The notes under the pieces were generated by a model, which saw only the letters and a program-made list of their open reading frames with translations, had not been told where the DNA came from and made no database searches. Below, piece after piece: positions 39,214 through 50,294 of a stretch of 64,000 bases of DNA. The DNA is from [Haemophilus] felis (GTDB lineage: Bacteria > Pseudomonadota > Gammaproteobacteria > Enterobacterales > Pasteurellaceae). Positions within the stretch are counted from its first letter, which is position 1. Every line of letters starts with the position of its first letter. Made by a program: the position numbers and the translations under genes. The DNA is taken from positions 62,210-126,209 of the forward strand of contig MUYB01000015.1 in the NCBI GenBank assembly GCA_002015125.1, in the 5' to 3' direction.

Positions 39214-39237
39214 CTGCGTTATTCCTTCATAACGCAG
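39214..39237 (-). repeat. Hairpin between bamA and skp
   Basis: Perfect arms CTGCGTTAT/ATAACGCAG with a 6-nt loop lie in the 101-bp gap between bamA and skp. There is no U-run, so partial attenuation or mRNA processing is more likely than full termination. Confidence 0.5.
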
Positions 39238-39279
39238 ACCTTGGTTAGACTAGAAACTCGTGAATAAGTTCCCTATAAA

Positions 39280-41637
39280 TTAGAATGTTCCACCAACGTT
39301 AAATTGGAATTGTTCAGTTTTATCGTCTTGATATTTTTTAAGTGGTTTAGCATAAGAGAATACCAAAGGTCCAATTGGTGAATTCCACTGTAATGCAACA
39401 CCAGAAGAAACACGAATACGGCTAGGGCTACTATAATCAGGTAAATTTTGAATATCTACTGCCTTTTTATCTTGTTCTTTCCAACGGGTATTCCAAACAC
39501 TTGCTGCATCAACGAAGATAGAGGTTCTCACTGAGTTTTGTGTTTTATCCATCATAAATGGAATAGGGAAAATCAATTCTAAACTGGTTGTTGCCATCGC
39601 ATTACCGCCGACGATATTAGGGCTTTTAACCCATTTCCCACCACTAGCAATTGAAATCGCATTAGGTCCGATAGCACCATAGGCAAAACCACGCAATGTG
39701 CCCATACCACCTGCGGTATAGTTTTGATAAAACGGTAAACGTTTTCCGCTGAATCCATCGGCGTAATCAAGACCTAAACGGCCAGATAATACCCATCTGT
39801 GATCACGGTCAATCGGATAGAATCCTTGAACATCAGAGTTCAAGGTATAATATTTATTTGAAGAACCCGGAAGAGTAATTTTACCACCAAAACTTGCTCT
39901 CACCCCTTTAGTTGGAAAATATCCTCGGTTTAAAGAATTATAGTTCCAGCGGAAAGATAAATCGAAATCACTTGATTTAAAATTCCAATCTTTATAATTC
40001 ATAGAATCCCTATATAACATACGGCTGTATTCTGGTTCGATATTTTTAAGGTGATTGTAGGTATATCCTAAACCAATAGCGTATGCATTGTTCTCATTAA
40101 CAGGGAATCCTAAGTTTACGTTAGCACCATAAGTAGTTCTACCAAAAGAATCTTTGCTTTTTGAGCTGTCATTTTTCTCAAAGAAGGTTCTCCCACCTAA
40201 GCTAACGCCGTCTTTGGTGAAATAAGGTTCATCATAACGAAGATCTAAACTTGTCCCGTTATCGCTTCTAGAGCCACCTAAAGCAATGGATGAGCCCATT
40301 CCCAAGAAGTTATCTTGGCGAATACTAGCTTGGTAGCTTAAACCACTTTCTGTACCGTAGCCAATACCGAAGTTAAGGCTACCTGTATTACGCTCTTTTA
40401 CTTTATAAATCACGTCAACTAAATCTGTATTTGGAATAGTCTCAATTTTACTTTCAACAGCCTCAAAGAAACCTGTTCTGTCTAATCTTACTTTACCTAA
40501 TTCAACCAATTGAGAAGATAACCAAGCACCTTCTTGTTGACGCATTTCTTGACGTAAGGTTTTATCGGCGCTAACAGTATTGCCTTCGAATCGGATTTGA
40601 CGTACAGAATAAACACGACCAGCCTCAACAACAAAGTTCAACACTATAGTTTTATCTTGTTCATCAAACTCAGGTTGAATATTGACTTTCGCTGTTGCAT
40701 AACCTTGCTCACCTAATTTAGCTTTGATTGCTTCTTCTAAAGAAAGCATATCCGCACGACTAAAATATTCACCAACGCGGATTACCTTCAACAAAGGTTT
40801 AATTTGCTCTGACATACCAGCCAAATCACCAAGCACTTTTACATCTTTAATTGTGTATAGGCTACCTTCATCAACTTTAATTTTAACTTTCGCCTCTGTT
40901 TGAGCTTCATTCAGTTGAACGTCGGTATCCACAATTTTAAATTTTGCATAACCACGATTTAAATAAAAATCATGTAAAGTTTCTAGATCTTTACCAAATT
41001 GCGCTTGTTCAAATTTATTGCCAAAGAATTTCCACCAAGAATCTTCTTGTAATTCCATTTGCCCTGCTAATCTTCTGCTACTAAAGGCTTTATTTCCTTC
41101 GAAAGTAACTTCTTTCAGTAAAGCAACATCGTCTTCTTTAATGTCAATCACTACTTCTGCACGGCCTGGAGATTGCATATTTACATTTGTTTCAACTTTC
41201 GCATTATAACGACCAACTGTTTTATAATGCTCTAATAAGCTTTTGCGAAATTCTTCCAATTTAGCACGATTTAACACTTCACCCGCTTTAAAACCATTTG
41301 CATCTAAATTCTGTTTTAACGCTTCTGTTGGAATTAATTTATTACCAGAAATCTCTACATTGGTTATGAGCGCTTTAGGAACCACATCAATCACCAAAGT
41401 ATTGCCATCACGTTTAGCTCTAACATCATCATATTGACCTGTTAAAAATAGGGTGCGAACAGTTTTAGAAATATCTGCATCAGTTGCTTTTTGTCCAACG
41501 CGAACAGGAATGGTTTTAAGCACACTGCCCGCAGAAGATGACTCTAATCCATCAACACGAATGTCTTTGACTACAAAGGGTGCAGCAAATGCAGTGGTTG
41601 AGCCCAATAATAGGCTGGTAATTAACAGTTTTTTCAT
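39280..41637 (-). CDS. bamA: Outer membrane assembly factor BamA (D15 antigen type)
   Basis: BamA inserts beta-barrel proteins into the outer membrane. The 785-aa protein has a signal peptide, five POTRA domains (about residues 22-420) and a 16-strand barrel. RGF (in LRGFAYGAIGPNA) marks the barrel lock and the C-terminus ends in FNVGGTF with aromatic last residue. Surface loops differ clearly from H. influenzae D15 as remembered. It lies between rseP and skp. Confidence 0.97.
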   Translation of the reverse strand: MKKLLITSLLLGSTTAFAAPFVVKDIRVDGLESSSAGSVLKTIPVRVGQKATDADISKTVRTLFLTGQYDDVRAKRDGNTLVIDVVPKALITNVEISGNKLIPTEALKQNLDANGFKAGEVLNRAKLEEFRKSLLEHYKTVGRYNAKVETNVNMQSPGRAEVVIDIKEDDVALLKEVTFEGNKAFSSRRLAGQMELQEDSWWKFFGNKFEQAQFGKDLETLHDFYLNRGYAKFKIVDTDVQLNEAQTEAKVKIKVDEGSLYTIKDVKVLGDLAGMSEQIKPLLKVIRVGEYFSRADMLSLEEAIKAKLGEQGYATAKVNIQPEFDEQDKTIVLNFVVEAGRVYSVRQIRFEGNTVSADKTLRQEMRQQEGAWLSSQLVELGKVRLDRTGFFEAVESKIETIPNTDLVDVIYKVKERNTGSLNFGIGYGTESGLSYQASIRQDNFLGMGSSIALGGSRSDNGTSLDLRYDEPYFTKDGVSLGGRTFFEKNDSSKSKDSFGRTTYGANVNLGFPVNENNAYAIGLGYTYNHLKNIEPEYSRMLYRDSMNYKDWNFKSSDFDLSFRWNYNSLNRGYFPTKGVRASFGGKITLPGSSNKYYTLNSDVQGFYPIDRDHRWVLSGRLGLDYADGFSGKRLPFYQNYTAGGMGTLRGFAYGAIGPNAISIASGGKWVKSPNIVGGNAMATTSLELIFPIPFMMDKTQNSVRTSIFVDAASVWNTRWKEQDKKAVDIQNLPDYSSPSRIRVSSGVALQWNSPIGPLVFSYAKPLKKYQDDKTEQFQFNVGGTF

Positions 41638-41669
41638 CTCGATATTTATCCTATATTAAGAATGTAAGG

Positions 41670-42998
41670 TTATAACCGTAAGAAATCGTTAAAAATGGCA
41701 AATACCATTAGGGTTAGTACTAAAGCTGCCCCAATACGATAACTTATACTTTGAATTCGTTCTGAAAGCGGTCTTCCTCGTACAGCTTCTGCAGCTAATA
41801 ACAATAAATGACCGCCGTCTAATACGGGTAAAGGGAATAAATTCATAATTCCCAAATTGACACTAATTAGCGCCATAAAACTTAAATAATACAGCAAACC
41901 AATATCAGAGGATGCGCCCGCCCCTTTGGCGATAGAAATTGGCCCACCTAAATTATTCAGTGACAAATCACCAGTGAATAATTTTCCAATCATTTTAATG
42001 GTTAGCCAACTTAATTGCGCTGTTTTCTCCGCTGCTTTTTGTAAAGCATCGAGAATATCATATTTTAACTCGGTGCGATACTGTTCTGCGATAGGATAAA
42101 TAGTAGGCGAAATCCCTACAATCCATCTTTTTTTCTCATTCAGTTCAGGAACAAGCGTAACTGTTGAGAAAGTGCCTTTCCGCTCTACATTCACATCAAA
42201 AGCTTTGCCTTTTTCAACTAACTCAACAAAGTGTTGCCAAGTGATTAAATGCTCTCCAAGATAAATTTTATCGCCCACTTCTAGCCCGGCTTTTTGCGCA
42301 GGTGAGTTCTCTTGAACTTTAGACAAAACCATTTCAATTTTATTGCGTATTGGCAATATACCAAGAGAAGTAATTGAACTTTGTTTTTCTGGATCAAAGC
42401 TCCAATTCATCAAATCAAGAGTCTTTTGATATTCGACATTTGAATCAATAGGAGAAATGGTCAAAGTTACTTGCTCATTTCCAATTTTCGCGGACAGTAA
42501 CATATTGATCGTTTCCCAATCCGCCACTTTTGAGTCATCAACAGCGAGAATTTCAGTATTTGCAGTAATACCTGCTCGAGCGGCGATAGATTGAGGCTCC
42601 ACATTCTCGATCACAGGTTTAACGGAGGGAATACCAATGGAGAAAATTGTAAAATACGCAAAAATCGCAAATAAAAAATTCGCCATTGGACCTGCGGCGA
42701 TAACAAAGGCACGCTGTGCGACAGTTTTTTGATTAAAACTTTTTGATTTCAAATGCGCAGGCACAGTTTCATTGCGCTCATCAAGCATTTTCACATAGCC
42801 TCCCAAGGGAATAAGCGACAGCACAAACTCAGTGCCTAATTTATCCCTCTTACGCCACAACACTTTGCCAAAGCCAATGGAAAAGCGCTGAACTTGGATA
42901 CCACAGCGTCGCGCCGCCCAAAAATGCCCAAATTCATGGACGAACACTAAAATAGCGATAACAATTAAAAAAGATCCTAACGACCACAAAAAGGACAT
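41670..42998 (-). CDS. rseP: Site-2 zinc metalloprotease RseP
   Basis: RseP cuts RseA within the membrane to free sigma E and removes leftover signal peptides. The 442-aa protein has the zinc motif HEFGHF near residue 21, PDZ regions in the middle (with AGITANTEILAVDD and AGLEVGDKIYLG) and the second active-site motif LDGGHLL near residue 393. Located between cdsA and bamA as in relatives. Confidence 0.96.
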   Translation of the reverse strand: MSFLWSLGSFLIVIAILVFVHEFGHFWAARRCGIQVQRFSIGFGKVLWRKRDKLGTEFVLSLIPLGGYVKMLDERNETVPAHLKSKSFNQKTVAQRAFVIAAGPMANFLFAIFAYFTIFSIGIPSVKPVIENVEPQSIAARAGITANTEILAVDDSKVADWETINMLLSAKIGNEQVTLTISPIDSNVEYQKTLDLMNWSFDPEKQSSITSLGILPIRNKIEMVLSKVQENSPAQKAGLEVGDKIYLGEHLITWQHFVELVEKGKAFDVNVERKGTFSTVTLVPELNEKKRWIVGISPTIYPIAEQYRTELKYDILDALQKAAEKTAQLSWLTIKMIGKLFTGDLSLNNLGGPISIAKGAGASSDIGLLYYLSFMALISVNLGIMNLFPLPVLDGGHLLLLAAEAVRGRPLSERIQSISYRIGAALVLTLMVFAIFNDFLRL

Positions 42999-43006
42999 AA
43001 TTCTTC

Positions 43007-43873
43007 CTATAAAACAAAGAAATAGAAATAAGCGAAGAAAGGAACGGCGGCGGTTAAGCTATCAATACGATCCAAAACGCCACCGTGTCCAGGAATCAAC
43101 TGGCTACTGTCTTTCAGTTTTGCTTCGCGTTTAAACATACTTTCCGTTAAATCGCCAAGAATAGACACCGCCACCGTTGCCACTGACAAAATCACAAACT
43201 CCACCATAGAGACGTGTTCCAATAAATGATCTTGGTTGAAATATTCAAAAACCCCTGCCAATAGCGCCGCCGTGATTAAACCACCAAATACGCCCTGCCA
43301 CGTTTTGCCGGGTGATACTTTCGGCGCTAGCTTATGCTTGCCGAATTTTCTGCCCGCAAAATATGCGCCAGTGTCTGCGCCCCACACTAACAGAAACACA
43401 TAAAGCAAAAGAATTAAACCATGCACTTCATCTTGCGCATAATGATCTAAACGTAGTTTTAATACAGCGCTAAAGAATGGAATTAAGGTAAAAAAGGCAA
43501 AAATAAAATGAAATAATTTGTTATTTGACCAAATTTTCGCGGATTTTGGATAACTCACCACAAGGAAAAATGCCGCAGCCCACCAAATCACCGAACAAAA
43601 TAACAGCAAAGGTTCATATTGCTCAAATACGCGTCCGACGGTTAAGTAATTTTGTTCGCCATAAATCCACAAAAAAATAAAGGCGGCACTTAATCCCGTA
43701 ATCGCCCAACGAGCCGCAGGAAATTTAAAGAACACAAATTGCGTCCATTCCCAAATACCTAAAATAGTTACGACACTTAACGCCAGCGCAAAAGCGAAAG
43801 GAGAGAACAAAAACAAAGCGGCAAAGACAATGGCAATAAGCACAGAAGCAGAAATAACACGTTGTTTAAGCAC
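43007..43873 (-). CDS. cdsA: Phosphatidate cytidylyltransferase
   Basis: CdsA makes CDP-diacylglycerol for phospholipid synthesis in the inner membrane. From GTG 43873, which follows AAAGGAG, it is 288 aa with about eight hydrophobic segments. The family signature KRxAKLKDSSQLIPGHGG then DRIDS lies near the C-terminus. An upstream in-frame start at 43912 would overlap uppS and lacks a ribosome site. Confidence 0.95.
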   Translation of the reverse strand: MLKQRVISASVLIAIVFAALFLFSPFAFALALSVVTILGIWEWTQFVFFKFPAARWAITGLSAAFIFLWIYGEQNYLTVGRVFEQYEPLLLFCSVIWWAAAFFLVVSYPKSAKIWSNNKLFHFIFAFFTLIPFFSAVLKLRLDHYAQDEVHGLILLLYVFLLVWGADTGAYFAGRKFGKHKLAPKVSPGKTWQGVFGGLITAALLAGVFEYFNQDHLLEHVSMVEFVILSVATVAVSILGDLTESMFKREAKLKDSSQLIPGHGGVLDRIDSLTAAVPFFAYFYFFVL

Positions 43874-43895
43874 AAAAAACTCCTTTAATAAATGG

Positions 43896-44615
43896 TTACT
43901 CACTAGCGCCAAAACGACGGTGGCGCTGTTGATAGGCTAGCACCGCTTGATGAAAGGTTTGTTCATCAAAATCTGGCCACATTACCTCGGTGAAATAGAA
44001 TTCCGCATAGGCAATTTGCCACAACAAAAAATTACTAATACGTTGTTCTCCGCTAGTGCGAATTAATAAATCCACAGGCGGTTGGTGAGCGGTAACTAAA
44101 TACGATTGAAAATCCTCAATATTTATATCATCAAGATCAATTTGCTTTTCAGCTGCATGGTTAGCCAACTGTTTCGCAGCTTGTAAAATATCCCATTGTC
44201 CGCTGTAATTGGCGGCGATGTTCAACACTAAGGCATCATTATGCTGGGTTAATTGTTGTGCTGCTTGGATTTTTTGCTGCAAAGTAGGATTAAATGCGGA
44301 AAGGTCGCCAAGAATATTTAATTTAATATTATGCTTGTGTAATTTTTTGACTTCTAAATCTAATGCCTGCATGAACAAAGTCATTAAGGCGCTCACCTCT
44401 TGGGCTGGACGGTTCCAATTTTCACGGCTAAAAGCGTACAGCGTTAAATGAGAAATCCCCGTTTCACGGGCATAAGTAACCGCTTTGCGCACAGCAGACA
44501 CGCCATTTTTATGACCAAAAATGCGCATCTTACCTTGTTGTTTTGCCCAACGACCATTGCCGTCCATAATAATGGCAACATGACGCGGAATATTCTGTGG
44601 ATCCAGTTCTCTCAT
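43896..44615 (-). CDS. uppS: Undecaprenyl diphosphate synthase
   Basis: UppS extends farnesyl diphosphate with eight isoprenes to the lipid carrier for peptidoglycan and LPS. Taking ATG 44615 it is 239 aa. The phosphate and Asp site IIMDGNGRWAKQQG lies near residue 13, and RTSGEQRISNFLLWQ near residue 186. A GTG at 44648 in the same frame would add 11 residues and cannot be excluded. Confidence 0.95.
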   Translation of the reverse strand: MRELDPQNIPRHVAIIMDGNGRWAKQQGKMRIFGHKNGVSAVRKAVTYARETGISHLTLYAFSRENWNRPAQEVSALMTLFMQALDLEVKKLHKHNIKLNILGDLSAFNPTLQQKIQAAQQLTQHNDALVLNIAANYSGQWDILQAAKQLANHAAEKQIDLDDINIEDFQSYLVTAHQPPVDLLIRTSGEQRISNFLLWQIAYAEFYFTEVMWPDFDEQTFHQAVLAYQQRHRRFGASE

Positions 44616-44670
44616 TTCATTATTTTTATCTGCAATTTGGTTGCGCACTATATCACAATGCCCTTTAATC

Positions 44671-45870
44671 TTAAAAACTTAAAATGATTTCACGGGCTAA
44701 TTGTCGAGCATTTTCATCCACTGCTAACACATCATCCACGCAAGTGATTTTTTGCGCGGTGATTTTTTCCACCACTTGCTGATTTAATTTCGCAATCTCG
44801 GTAAATTTAATTTGTCCATTCAAGAAACTTTCCACCGCGATTTCATTGGCAGCATTCATCGCCGTTGTGGCGTATTGTCCTGCCGCGAAAGCATCTATGG
44901 CTAATTTTAAACAAGGGTAACGCTGATAATCGGGCTTCAGAAAAGTTAAGCCACTTAATTGATAAAAATCGAGAGGTTCAACACCAGCAAAGGTTCGATT
45001 CGGATACGCCATGGTTTCTGCAATGGGCGTGCGCATATCAGGGTTGCCCATTTGTGCGATGACGCTACCGTCCACATAACGCACCATAGAATGAATAATC
45101 GACTGAGGGTGAATAATCACTTCCATTTCTTCAGCGGAAGCATTAAACAACCAACGTGCTTCGATGTATTCCAACCCTTTGTTCATCATAGTTGCAGAAT
45201 CCACGGAAATCTTTTTGCCCATGGACCAATTAGGATGCGCCACCGCTTGTTCGGGCGTGATGTGTTCGAAGGCGGTTAAGTCTGTGTAACGAAATGGACC
45301 GCCCGATCCCGTCAATACAATTTTACTAATGCCTAACGCCGATAAAGGACAGAAACCAATTTGTTGTTGCGCTTCAGGCGGTAAGGACTGAAAAATAGCG
45401 TTATGTTCGCTGTCCACAGGCAACAATTGCGCACCATATTGACGTACCGCATCAATAAATAATTGCCCACAAGTCACCAAGGCTTCTTTATTCGCCAGTA
45501 ACACGCGCTTGCCTGCTTTCACCGCCGCTAAGGTAGGCAATAAACCTGCCGCCCCCACAATTGCCGCCATGGCCATATCGGCATCAGGGTGCGCGGCTAG
45601 TTCACAAATGGCTTGTTGCCCTGATAACACTTTGGTTTTGCTTTGATGAGCCTGTAATTTTTCCGCCAATAACGCTGACGCCACCGCATCATCTAAGGCA
45701 GCGAAATCAGGCTGAAATTGCAAACATTGCGCCAACATAGCTTCAATATTTTTGCCGCCTACCAGCGCAAAAGCGCGATATTGTGTGGGGTTATGTTCAA
45801 TCACAGATAAAGTGCTGGCGCCAATGGATCCTGTGGAACCAAGAATAACCACGTTTTTTTGAGTTTGCAT
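44671..45870 (-). CDS. dxr: 1-deoxy-D-xylulose 5-phosphate reductoisomerase
   Basis: Dxr (IspC) makes 2-C-methyl-D-erythritol 4-phosphate in isoprenoid synthesis, the pathway that feeds UppS next door. The 399-aa protein has the NADPH motif [10 protein letters not shown] near residue 11, the metal and substrate region [11 protein letters not shown] near residue 150, and [13 protein letters not shown] near residue 224. Confidence 0.97.
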   Translation of the reverse strand: MQTQKNVVILGSTGSIGASTLSVIEHNPTQYRAFALVGGKNIEAMLAQCLQFQPDFAALDDAVASALLAEKLQAHQSKTKVLSGQQAICELAAHPDADMAMAAIVGAAGLLPTLAAVKAGKRVLLANKEALVTCGQLFIDAVRQYGAQLLPVDSEHNAIFQSLPPEAQQQIGFCPLSALGISKIVLTGSGGPFRYTDLTAFEHITPEQAVAHPNWSMGKKISVDSATMMNKGLEYIEARWLFNASAEEMEVIIHPQSIIHSMVRYVDGSVIAQMGNPDMRTPIAETMAYPNRTFAGVEPLDFYQLSGLTFLKPDYQRYPCLKLAIDAFAAGQYATTAMNAANEIAVESFLNGQIKFTEIAKLNQQVVEKITAQKITCVDDVLAVDENARQLAREIILSF

Positions 45871-45904
45871 AATTCACCCTAATGCAGATGTTGACTGTTT
45901 AACA

Positions 45905-45932
45905 TAAAAAAGACGCAGTTATCTACTGCGTC
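45905..45932 (-). terminator. Terminator of frr
   Basis: Stem GACGCAGT/ACTGCGTC with a 5-nt loop, followed on the minus strand by TTTTTTAT, about 20 bp past the frr stop. dxr therefore needs its own promoter or read-through. Confidence 0.88.
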
Positions 45933-45953
45933 CTTTTTCCCATAATCACGGAA

Positions 45954-46511
45954 TTAGAAATCCAATAATTCTTTTTCTTTGTCCGCTAACACTTCATCAA
46001 CTTTCTTGATAAAAGTATCGGTAATTTTTTGAATTTCCTCATTGGCTTTGCGTTCTTCGTCTTCGCTAATTTCTTTATCTTTTAATAAAGCTTTAATTTG
46101 ATCGTTCGCATCACGACGCACATTACGCACCGCAATTTTGCCTTGCTCCGCTTCATTTTTAACGATTTTGATTAAATCGCGACGACGTTCTTCGGTTAGT
46201 GGCGGTAATGGCACGCGAATGGTGGTGCCAGCAGAGGATGGATTCAAGCCTAAATCCGAAGTGAGAATCGCTTTTTCCACCGCGCCAATTAAACTGCGAT
46301 CAAATACAGTTACCGCAAGGGTACGCGCATCTTCTGCTACTACGTTGGCAAGTTGGCGTAATGGCGTCGGCGAGCCATAATATTCCACTTGGATACCGTC
46401 AAGTAAACTTGGTTGCGCACGCCCTGTGCGAACTTTTGCAATATGCCCTTTAAAGGTTTCTAAACTTTTTTCCATACGCTGTTGCGTATCTTTTTTAATC
46501 TCATTAATCAC
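45954..46511 (-). CDS. frr: Ribosome recycling factor
   Basis: Frr splits the post-termination ribosome with EF-G. The 185-aa protein is full length, with the tRNA-mimic triple helix bundle and the conserved [20 protein letters not shown] near residue 117. It follows pyrH on the same strand. Confidence 0.97.
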   Translation of the reverse strand: MINEIKKDTQQRMEKSLETFKGHIAKVRTGRAQPSLLDGIQVEYYGSPTPLRQLANVVAEDARTLAVTVFDRSLIGAVEKAILTSDLGLNPSSAGTTIRVPLPPLTEERRRDLIKIVKNEAEQGKIAVRNVRRDANDQIKALLKDKEISEDEERKANEEIQKITDTFIKKVDEVLADKEKELLDF

Positions 46512-46584
46512 AATTTTTCCTCATTATGGATGATGAATAGTTTTCTAAAAATGCTGTTTTTGTAACCGATGGCGCCATGCAAGA

Positions 46585-47298
46585 CTAATCAATTAATGTG
46601 CCTTCCACTTCCCCTTCAATAACACGACGAAGCGCGCCTGCTTTCCCCATATTAAACACACGAATCGGCATAGCGTGATCTCTTGCCAACGTAAAGGCAG
46701 CTAAATCCATGACTTGCAATTCTTTTTCGATCACTTGAGCATAGGTGAGTTTTTGATAGAGTTTAGCCTCTGGATTTTTCGCAGGATCACAATCAAATAC
46801 ACCGTCCACTTTTGTGGCTTTTAACACCACATCCGCTTCAATTTCAATGCCACGCAAACAAGCCGCTGAATCGGTGGTAAAGAATGGGCTGCCCGTACCG
46901 CCAGAGAAAATCACCACCCGTTTTTCACGCAACATTTTGATTGCTTCAGACCAGTTATAAGTATCACAGATACCATTTAATTGAAAGGCAGACATTAATT
47001 TTGCATTAACATCTGCCCTGTGTAACGCATCGCGCATGGCTAAACCATTCATTACCGTCGCTAACATCCCCATATGGTCACCAACGACACGGTTCATTCC
47101 TGCTTTTGCCAATTTAGCGCCACGAAATAGATTACCGCCACCGAGTACCACACCGACTTCCACGCCAAGTGCCACTAACTCTTTAATTTCCAATGCCATA
47201 CGGTCTAAAATCGAAGGATCGATCCCAAAACCATCTTCACCTTGTAATGCTTCACCACTCAATTTTAATAAAATGCGTTTATAGATGGGCTGTTTCAT
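46585..47298 (-). CDS. pyrH: Uridylate kinase
   Basis: PyrH phosphorylates UMP to UDP and is a hexameric amino-acid kinase fold enzyme. The 237-aa protein has KLSGEALQG near residue 12, [13 protein letters not shown] near residue 49 and [13 protein letters not shown] near residue 135. It precedes frr by 73 bp. Confidence 0.97.
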   Translation of the reverse strand: MKQPIYKRILLKLSGEALQGEDGFGIDPSILDRMALEIKELVALGVEVGVVLGGGNLFRGAKLAKAGMNRVVGDHMGMLATVMNGLAMRDALHRADVNAKLMSAFQLNGICDTYNWSEAIKMLREKRVVIFSGGTGSPFFTTDSAACLRGIEIEADVVLKATKVDGVFDCDPAKNPEAKLYQKLTYAQVIEKELQVMDLAAFTLARDHAMPIRVFNMGKAGALRRVIEGEVEGTLID

Positions 47299-47443
47299 TC
47301 GGACTTCCTCTTATATTCAAGTTGAATTACAAAAAAACTGCGCTATTTTAAAGGATTATGCTTTGAGTGTGAATAATTGATGCTGGAATTTATTCATCTG
47401 ATAGAGATAAAATAAACGCCATTTTTCAATACAAGGCACAGAA

Positions 47444-49009
47444 ATGAAAACATATTCCACACCACGCGCTGGCGCCAGCGCTGTTTTAGCCCTTTGTTTT
47501 TCAATCATTCTCATTTTAGTTGCAAGTTACTTAATTTTGTTAGGCACTGGGCTGTGGACAGATTTTAGTCTTTTACCACTACTGAGCTTGAGCATTATTA
47601 TCCTGCTGCTCAATTGCCATAAATTAAGCTTTTATTTAATTTTAATACCGCTGGCGCTAGCGCATATTTTTTACCTTCCCGTCGGATTAAATTTTGGTGC
47701 ACCAAGCTATCAATACATCGCTTCGCTATTTTCAACGGATATGATAGAAAGCGCTGAATTTTTAATGCAAATCCCTTGGCATAGTTATGTGATCGCACTC
47801 AGCATTTTGCCGCTACTGTTCATCGCGCGCCGATTGCAAAACCAATTCGCCTTTCCTTTCTATCAAAATAAATTTTTTCTCATTGCTAGCGCCTTAATCC
47901 TTGGTTTTTCTTCCCCTGCGGCAAATTTCTTGCACAAAACTTACGGCGTCGCCATGGAAGTGAAAACAGAATTGGAACGCTTAAATAGCTTTGATCGACC
48001 GAGCGAGTGGGGAGAAAGTCAATTAGTGAATAGCCAATATGATGATTATGTGTTGATTATTGGCGAAAGCGCGCGACGTGATTATCTACACGCCTATGGT
48101 TATCCTATTGAAAATACGCCATTTATGAGCCAATCGAATGGTGTGTTACAAGAGGGATTAACTTCTGGCGGTACCAATACCACGTCTTCACTCCGTTTAA
48201 TGCTCACTCAGCCAGATCGGCAAAAATGGGAACCACACTACGAATTAAATATAGTAGATTTGATGAAATCCGCAGGGTTAAAAACCTATTGGCTGTCCAA
48301 TCAAGGTTTTCTTGGGCAATATGACACGCCCGTTACATCCATTGCACATCGTAGCGATGTGATACAGTTTTTGAAAAAAGGCGGTAGTTTAAATTCAACC
48401 AATCATAGCGATTTTGAGCTTTTACCCAAATTAGCACAGATGTTACAAGACGGTACTCAACAAAAACGCTTTATCGTTTTACATCTTTATGGGTCACATC
48501 CACTGGCTTGTGGTCGAGTGGAAGACTATCCGCTTATTTTCAAAGCAGAAGAATTAGACAAAAAATATCATTATTTGAACTGTTATATTTCGTCGATCAA
48601 AAAAACAGATGATGTGTTAAAAGCGGTTTTTGAACACTTGCAACAGAACGCTAAACAAACAGGACGCACATTCTCTATGATTTATTTTGCCGATCATGGC
48701 ATGTGCCATAAAGAGCAGAACGGCGAAATGTTGTTTAATCTCAGCTGTGCAAGCAAATTACACAACAATATTCCATTGTTTAAAGTGTCTTCCGACGATC
48801 AACAAAGAACCCAATATAAAGCGTTTAAATCAGGGCTGCATTTCCTAGAGGGAATTGCAAACTGGGTAGGGGTAAAAAACGCGAAGATCAATCCAAACCA
48901 ACAGTTGTTTTCAAGCATTGCTGACCCTAGCGATTATGGATTACAAAAACAAATTGACGCAAGAACACCACCGCTTGATCCTGCCATTGATATAAGCCCT
49001 CGACGCTAA
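47444..49009 (+). CDS. Phosphoethanolamine transferase (EptA/CptA family)
   Basis: The 521-aa inner-membrane enzyme has about five N-terminal hydrophobic helices (to about residue 165) and a periplasmic alkaline-phosphatase-like domain. Metal and nucleophile residues are visible in IIGESARRD near residue 205 and GGTNTTSSLR near residue 243, with the late FADHGM motif. It moves phosphoethanolamine from phosphatidylethanolamine to LPS (lipid A, Kdo or heptose). The exact acceptor cannot be read from sequence. It stands alone, divergent from pyrH. Confidence 0.88.
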   Translation: MKTYSTPRAGASAVLALCFSIILILVASYLILLGTGLWTDFSLLPLLSLSIIILLLNCHKLSFYLILIPLALAHIFYLPVGLNFGAPSYQYIASLFSTDMIESAEFLMQIPWHSYVIALSILPLLFIARRLQNQFAFPFYQNKFFLIASALILGFSSPAANFLHKTYGVAMEVKTELERLNSFDRPSEWGESQLVNSQYDDYVLIIGESARRDYLHAYGYPIENTPFMSQSNGVLQEGLTSGGTNTTSSLRLMLTQPDRQKWEPHYELNIVDLMKSAGLKTYWLSNQGFLGQYDTPVTSIAHRSDVIQFLKKGGSLNSTNHSDFELLPKLAQMLQDGTQQKRFIVLHLYGSHPLACGRVEDYPLIFKAEELDKKYHYLNCYISSIKKTDDVLKAVFEHLQQNAKQTGRTFSMIYFADHGMCHKEQNGEMLFNLSCASKLHNNIPLFKVSSDDQQRTQYKAFKSGLHFLEGIANWVGVKNAKINPNQQLFSSIADPSDYGLQKQIDARTPPLDPAIDISPRR

Positions 49010-49037
49010 TATCTCGGGCGTTTTTAGAACTTATTAA

Positions 49038-49067
49038 AAAGCTCCTGATCGTAAGAAAAGGAGCTTT
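49038..49067. terminator. Bidirectional terminator between the PEtN transferase and gmhA
   Basis: Stem AAAGCTCCT/AGGAGCTTT with a 12-nt loop, with A/T runs on both sides, between two convergent genes. Confidence 0.85.
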
Positions 49068-49076
49068 CTTTTAAGA

Positions 49077-49655
49077 TTATTTAGCCATTTCAAATTCAAT
49101 TAGCATCATTAAAATATGAATAACTTTAATGTGAATTTCCTGGATGCGGTCTGCATAACCAAAATGAGGAACGCGAATTTCAACATCAGCGAGGCCTGCC
49201 ATTTCACCTCCATTTTTCCCCGTTAAGGCTATCACTTTCATACCTTTTGCCTTAGCAACTTCAATAGCTCTTAGTATATTTTTAGAGTTACCCGAAGTTG
49301 AAATGCCTAGTAAAACATCGCCTTTGTTACCAACGCCTTCTAGATAACGAGAAAATACATATTCATAACCAAAATCATTACTAACACAACTTAAATGACT
49401 AACATCTGAAATCGCAATAGCAGGATAAGCAGGACGATTTTCACGATAACGCCCCGTCAACTCCTCTGCAAAATGCATAGCATCACAATGAGACCCGCCG
49501 TTACCACAAGACAATACCTTACCGCCTTGCTTAAAGCTATTTGCAATCAATAATGCAGCTTCTTGAATTAAACTAATATTTTTTTCATCATTGATGAATT
49601 TATCTAATACACTTGCAGCCTCATTCAGTTCTGATTTAATTTGATTGAGATACAT
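49077..49655 (-). CDS. gmhA: Sedoheptulose 7-phosphate isomerase
   Basis: GmhA starts ADP-heptose synthesis for the LPS inner core. The 192-aa SIS-domain protein has the substrate site [17 protein letters not shown] near residue 50, [10 protein letters not shown] near residue 117 and the metal-site region at the C-terminus ([10 protein letters not shown]). It follows hpt by about 24 bp. Confidence 0.96.
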   Translation of the reverse strand: MYLNQIKSELNEAASVLDKFINDEKNISLIQEAALLIANSFKQGGKVLSCGNGGSHCDAMHFAEELTGRYRENRPAYPAIAISDVSHLSCVSNDFGYEYVFSRYLEGVGNKGDVLLGISTSGNSKNILRAIEVAKAKGMKVIALTGKNGGEMAGLADVEIRVPHFGYADRIQEIHIKVIHILMMLIEFEMAK

Positions 49656-49679
49656 TTATTTTCTCCTTTTTAGATTATC

Positions 49680-50219
49680 TTATTCATCTAAAGTAACTTT
49701 GCCGATATAACCTAAGTTACGATGTTGTTGAGCATAATCAATTCCATATCCCACAACAAATTCATCAGGAATAGCAAAGCCAACCCACTGCACAGACACC
49801 TCAACCTCTCGACGAGAAGGTTTATCTAATAAAGTACAAATAGTCAAAGAAGCAGGCTCTCTTAGATTTAAAATGTCTTTTACTTTTTGTAGGGTGTAAC
49901 CTGTATCAATTATATCTTCCACAATCAAAACATGTTCACCGCAAATATCGCCATCAAGATCTTTGCTGATTTTCACATCATGATTCGTTGTCATTCCACT
50001 TCCATAGCTAGAAGCGGTCATAAACTCAATTTCTACGGGCAATTTAATTTCACGCACTAAATCCGCCATAAACATAAAAGAGCCTCTAAGCAAGCCAACG
50101 ACGATAAGTTTTTCAACTTTTTGTTGTTGATAATATTGTGTAATTTCATGACCAAGTTGTTGAATCCGAGCTCGAACTTCTACTTCTGAGATTAAAATAT
50201 CTACATGATGTTTTTTCAT
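49680..50219 (-). CDS. hpt: Hypoxanthine phosphoribosyltransferase
   Basis: Hpt salvages hypoxanthine (and guanine) with PRPP. The 179-aa protein has [13 protein letters not shown] near residue 43 and the PRPP motif [13 protein letters not shown] near residue 98. It heads a two-gene run with gmhA. Confidence 0.95.
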   Translation of the reverse strand: MKKHHVDILISEVEVRARIQQLGHEITQYYQQQKVEKLIVVGLLRGSFMFMADLVREIKLPVEIEFMTASSYGSGMTTNHDVKISKDLDGDICGEHVLIVEDIIDTGYTLQKVKDILNLREPASLTICTLLDKPSRREVEVSVQWVGFAIPDEFVVGYGIDYAQQHRNLGYIGKVTLDE

Positions 50220-50261
50220 TGAAAAACCTTTTAATAGGGAGGGAATTAGGCGCGTATTCTA

Positions 50262-50294
50262 CAAAAAAAAGGCTGAAGTTTAAACCTCAGCCTA
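50262..50294 (-). terminator. Terminator of the candidate small RNA
   Basis: Stem AGGCTGA/TCAGCCT (50270-50276 and 50287-50293) followed on the minus strand by eight T's. It lies 130 bp past the pmbA stop and ahead of hpt, so it could also stop pmbA transcripts. Confidence 0.88.
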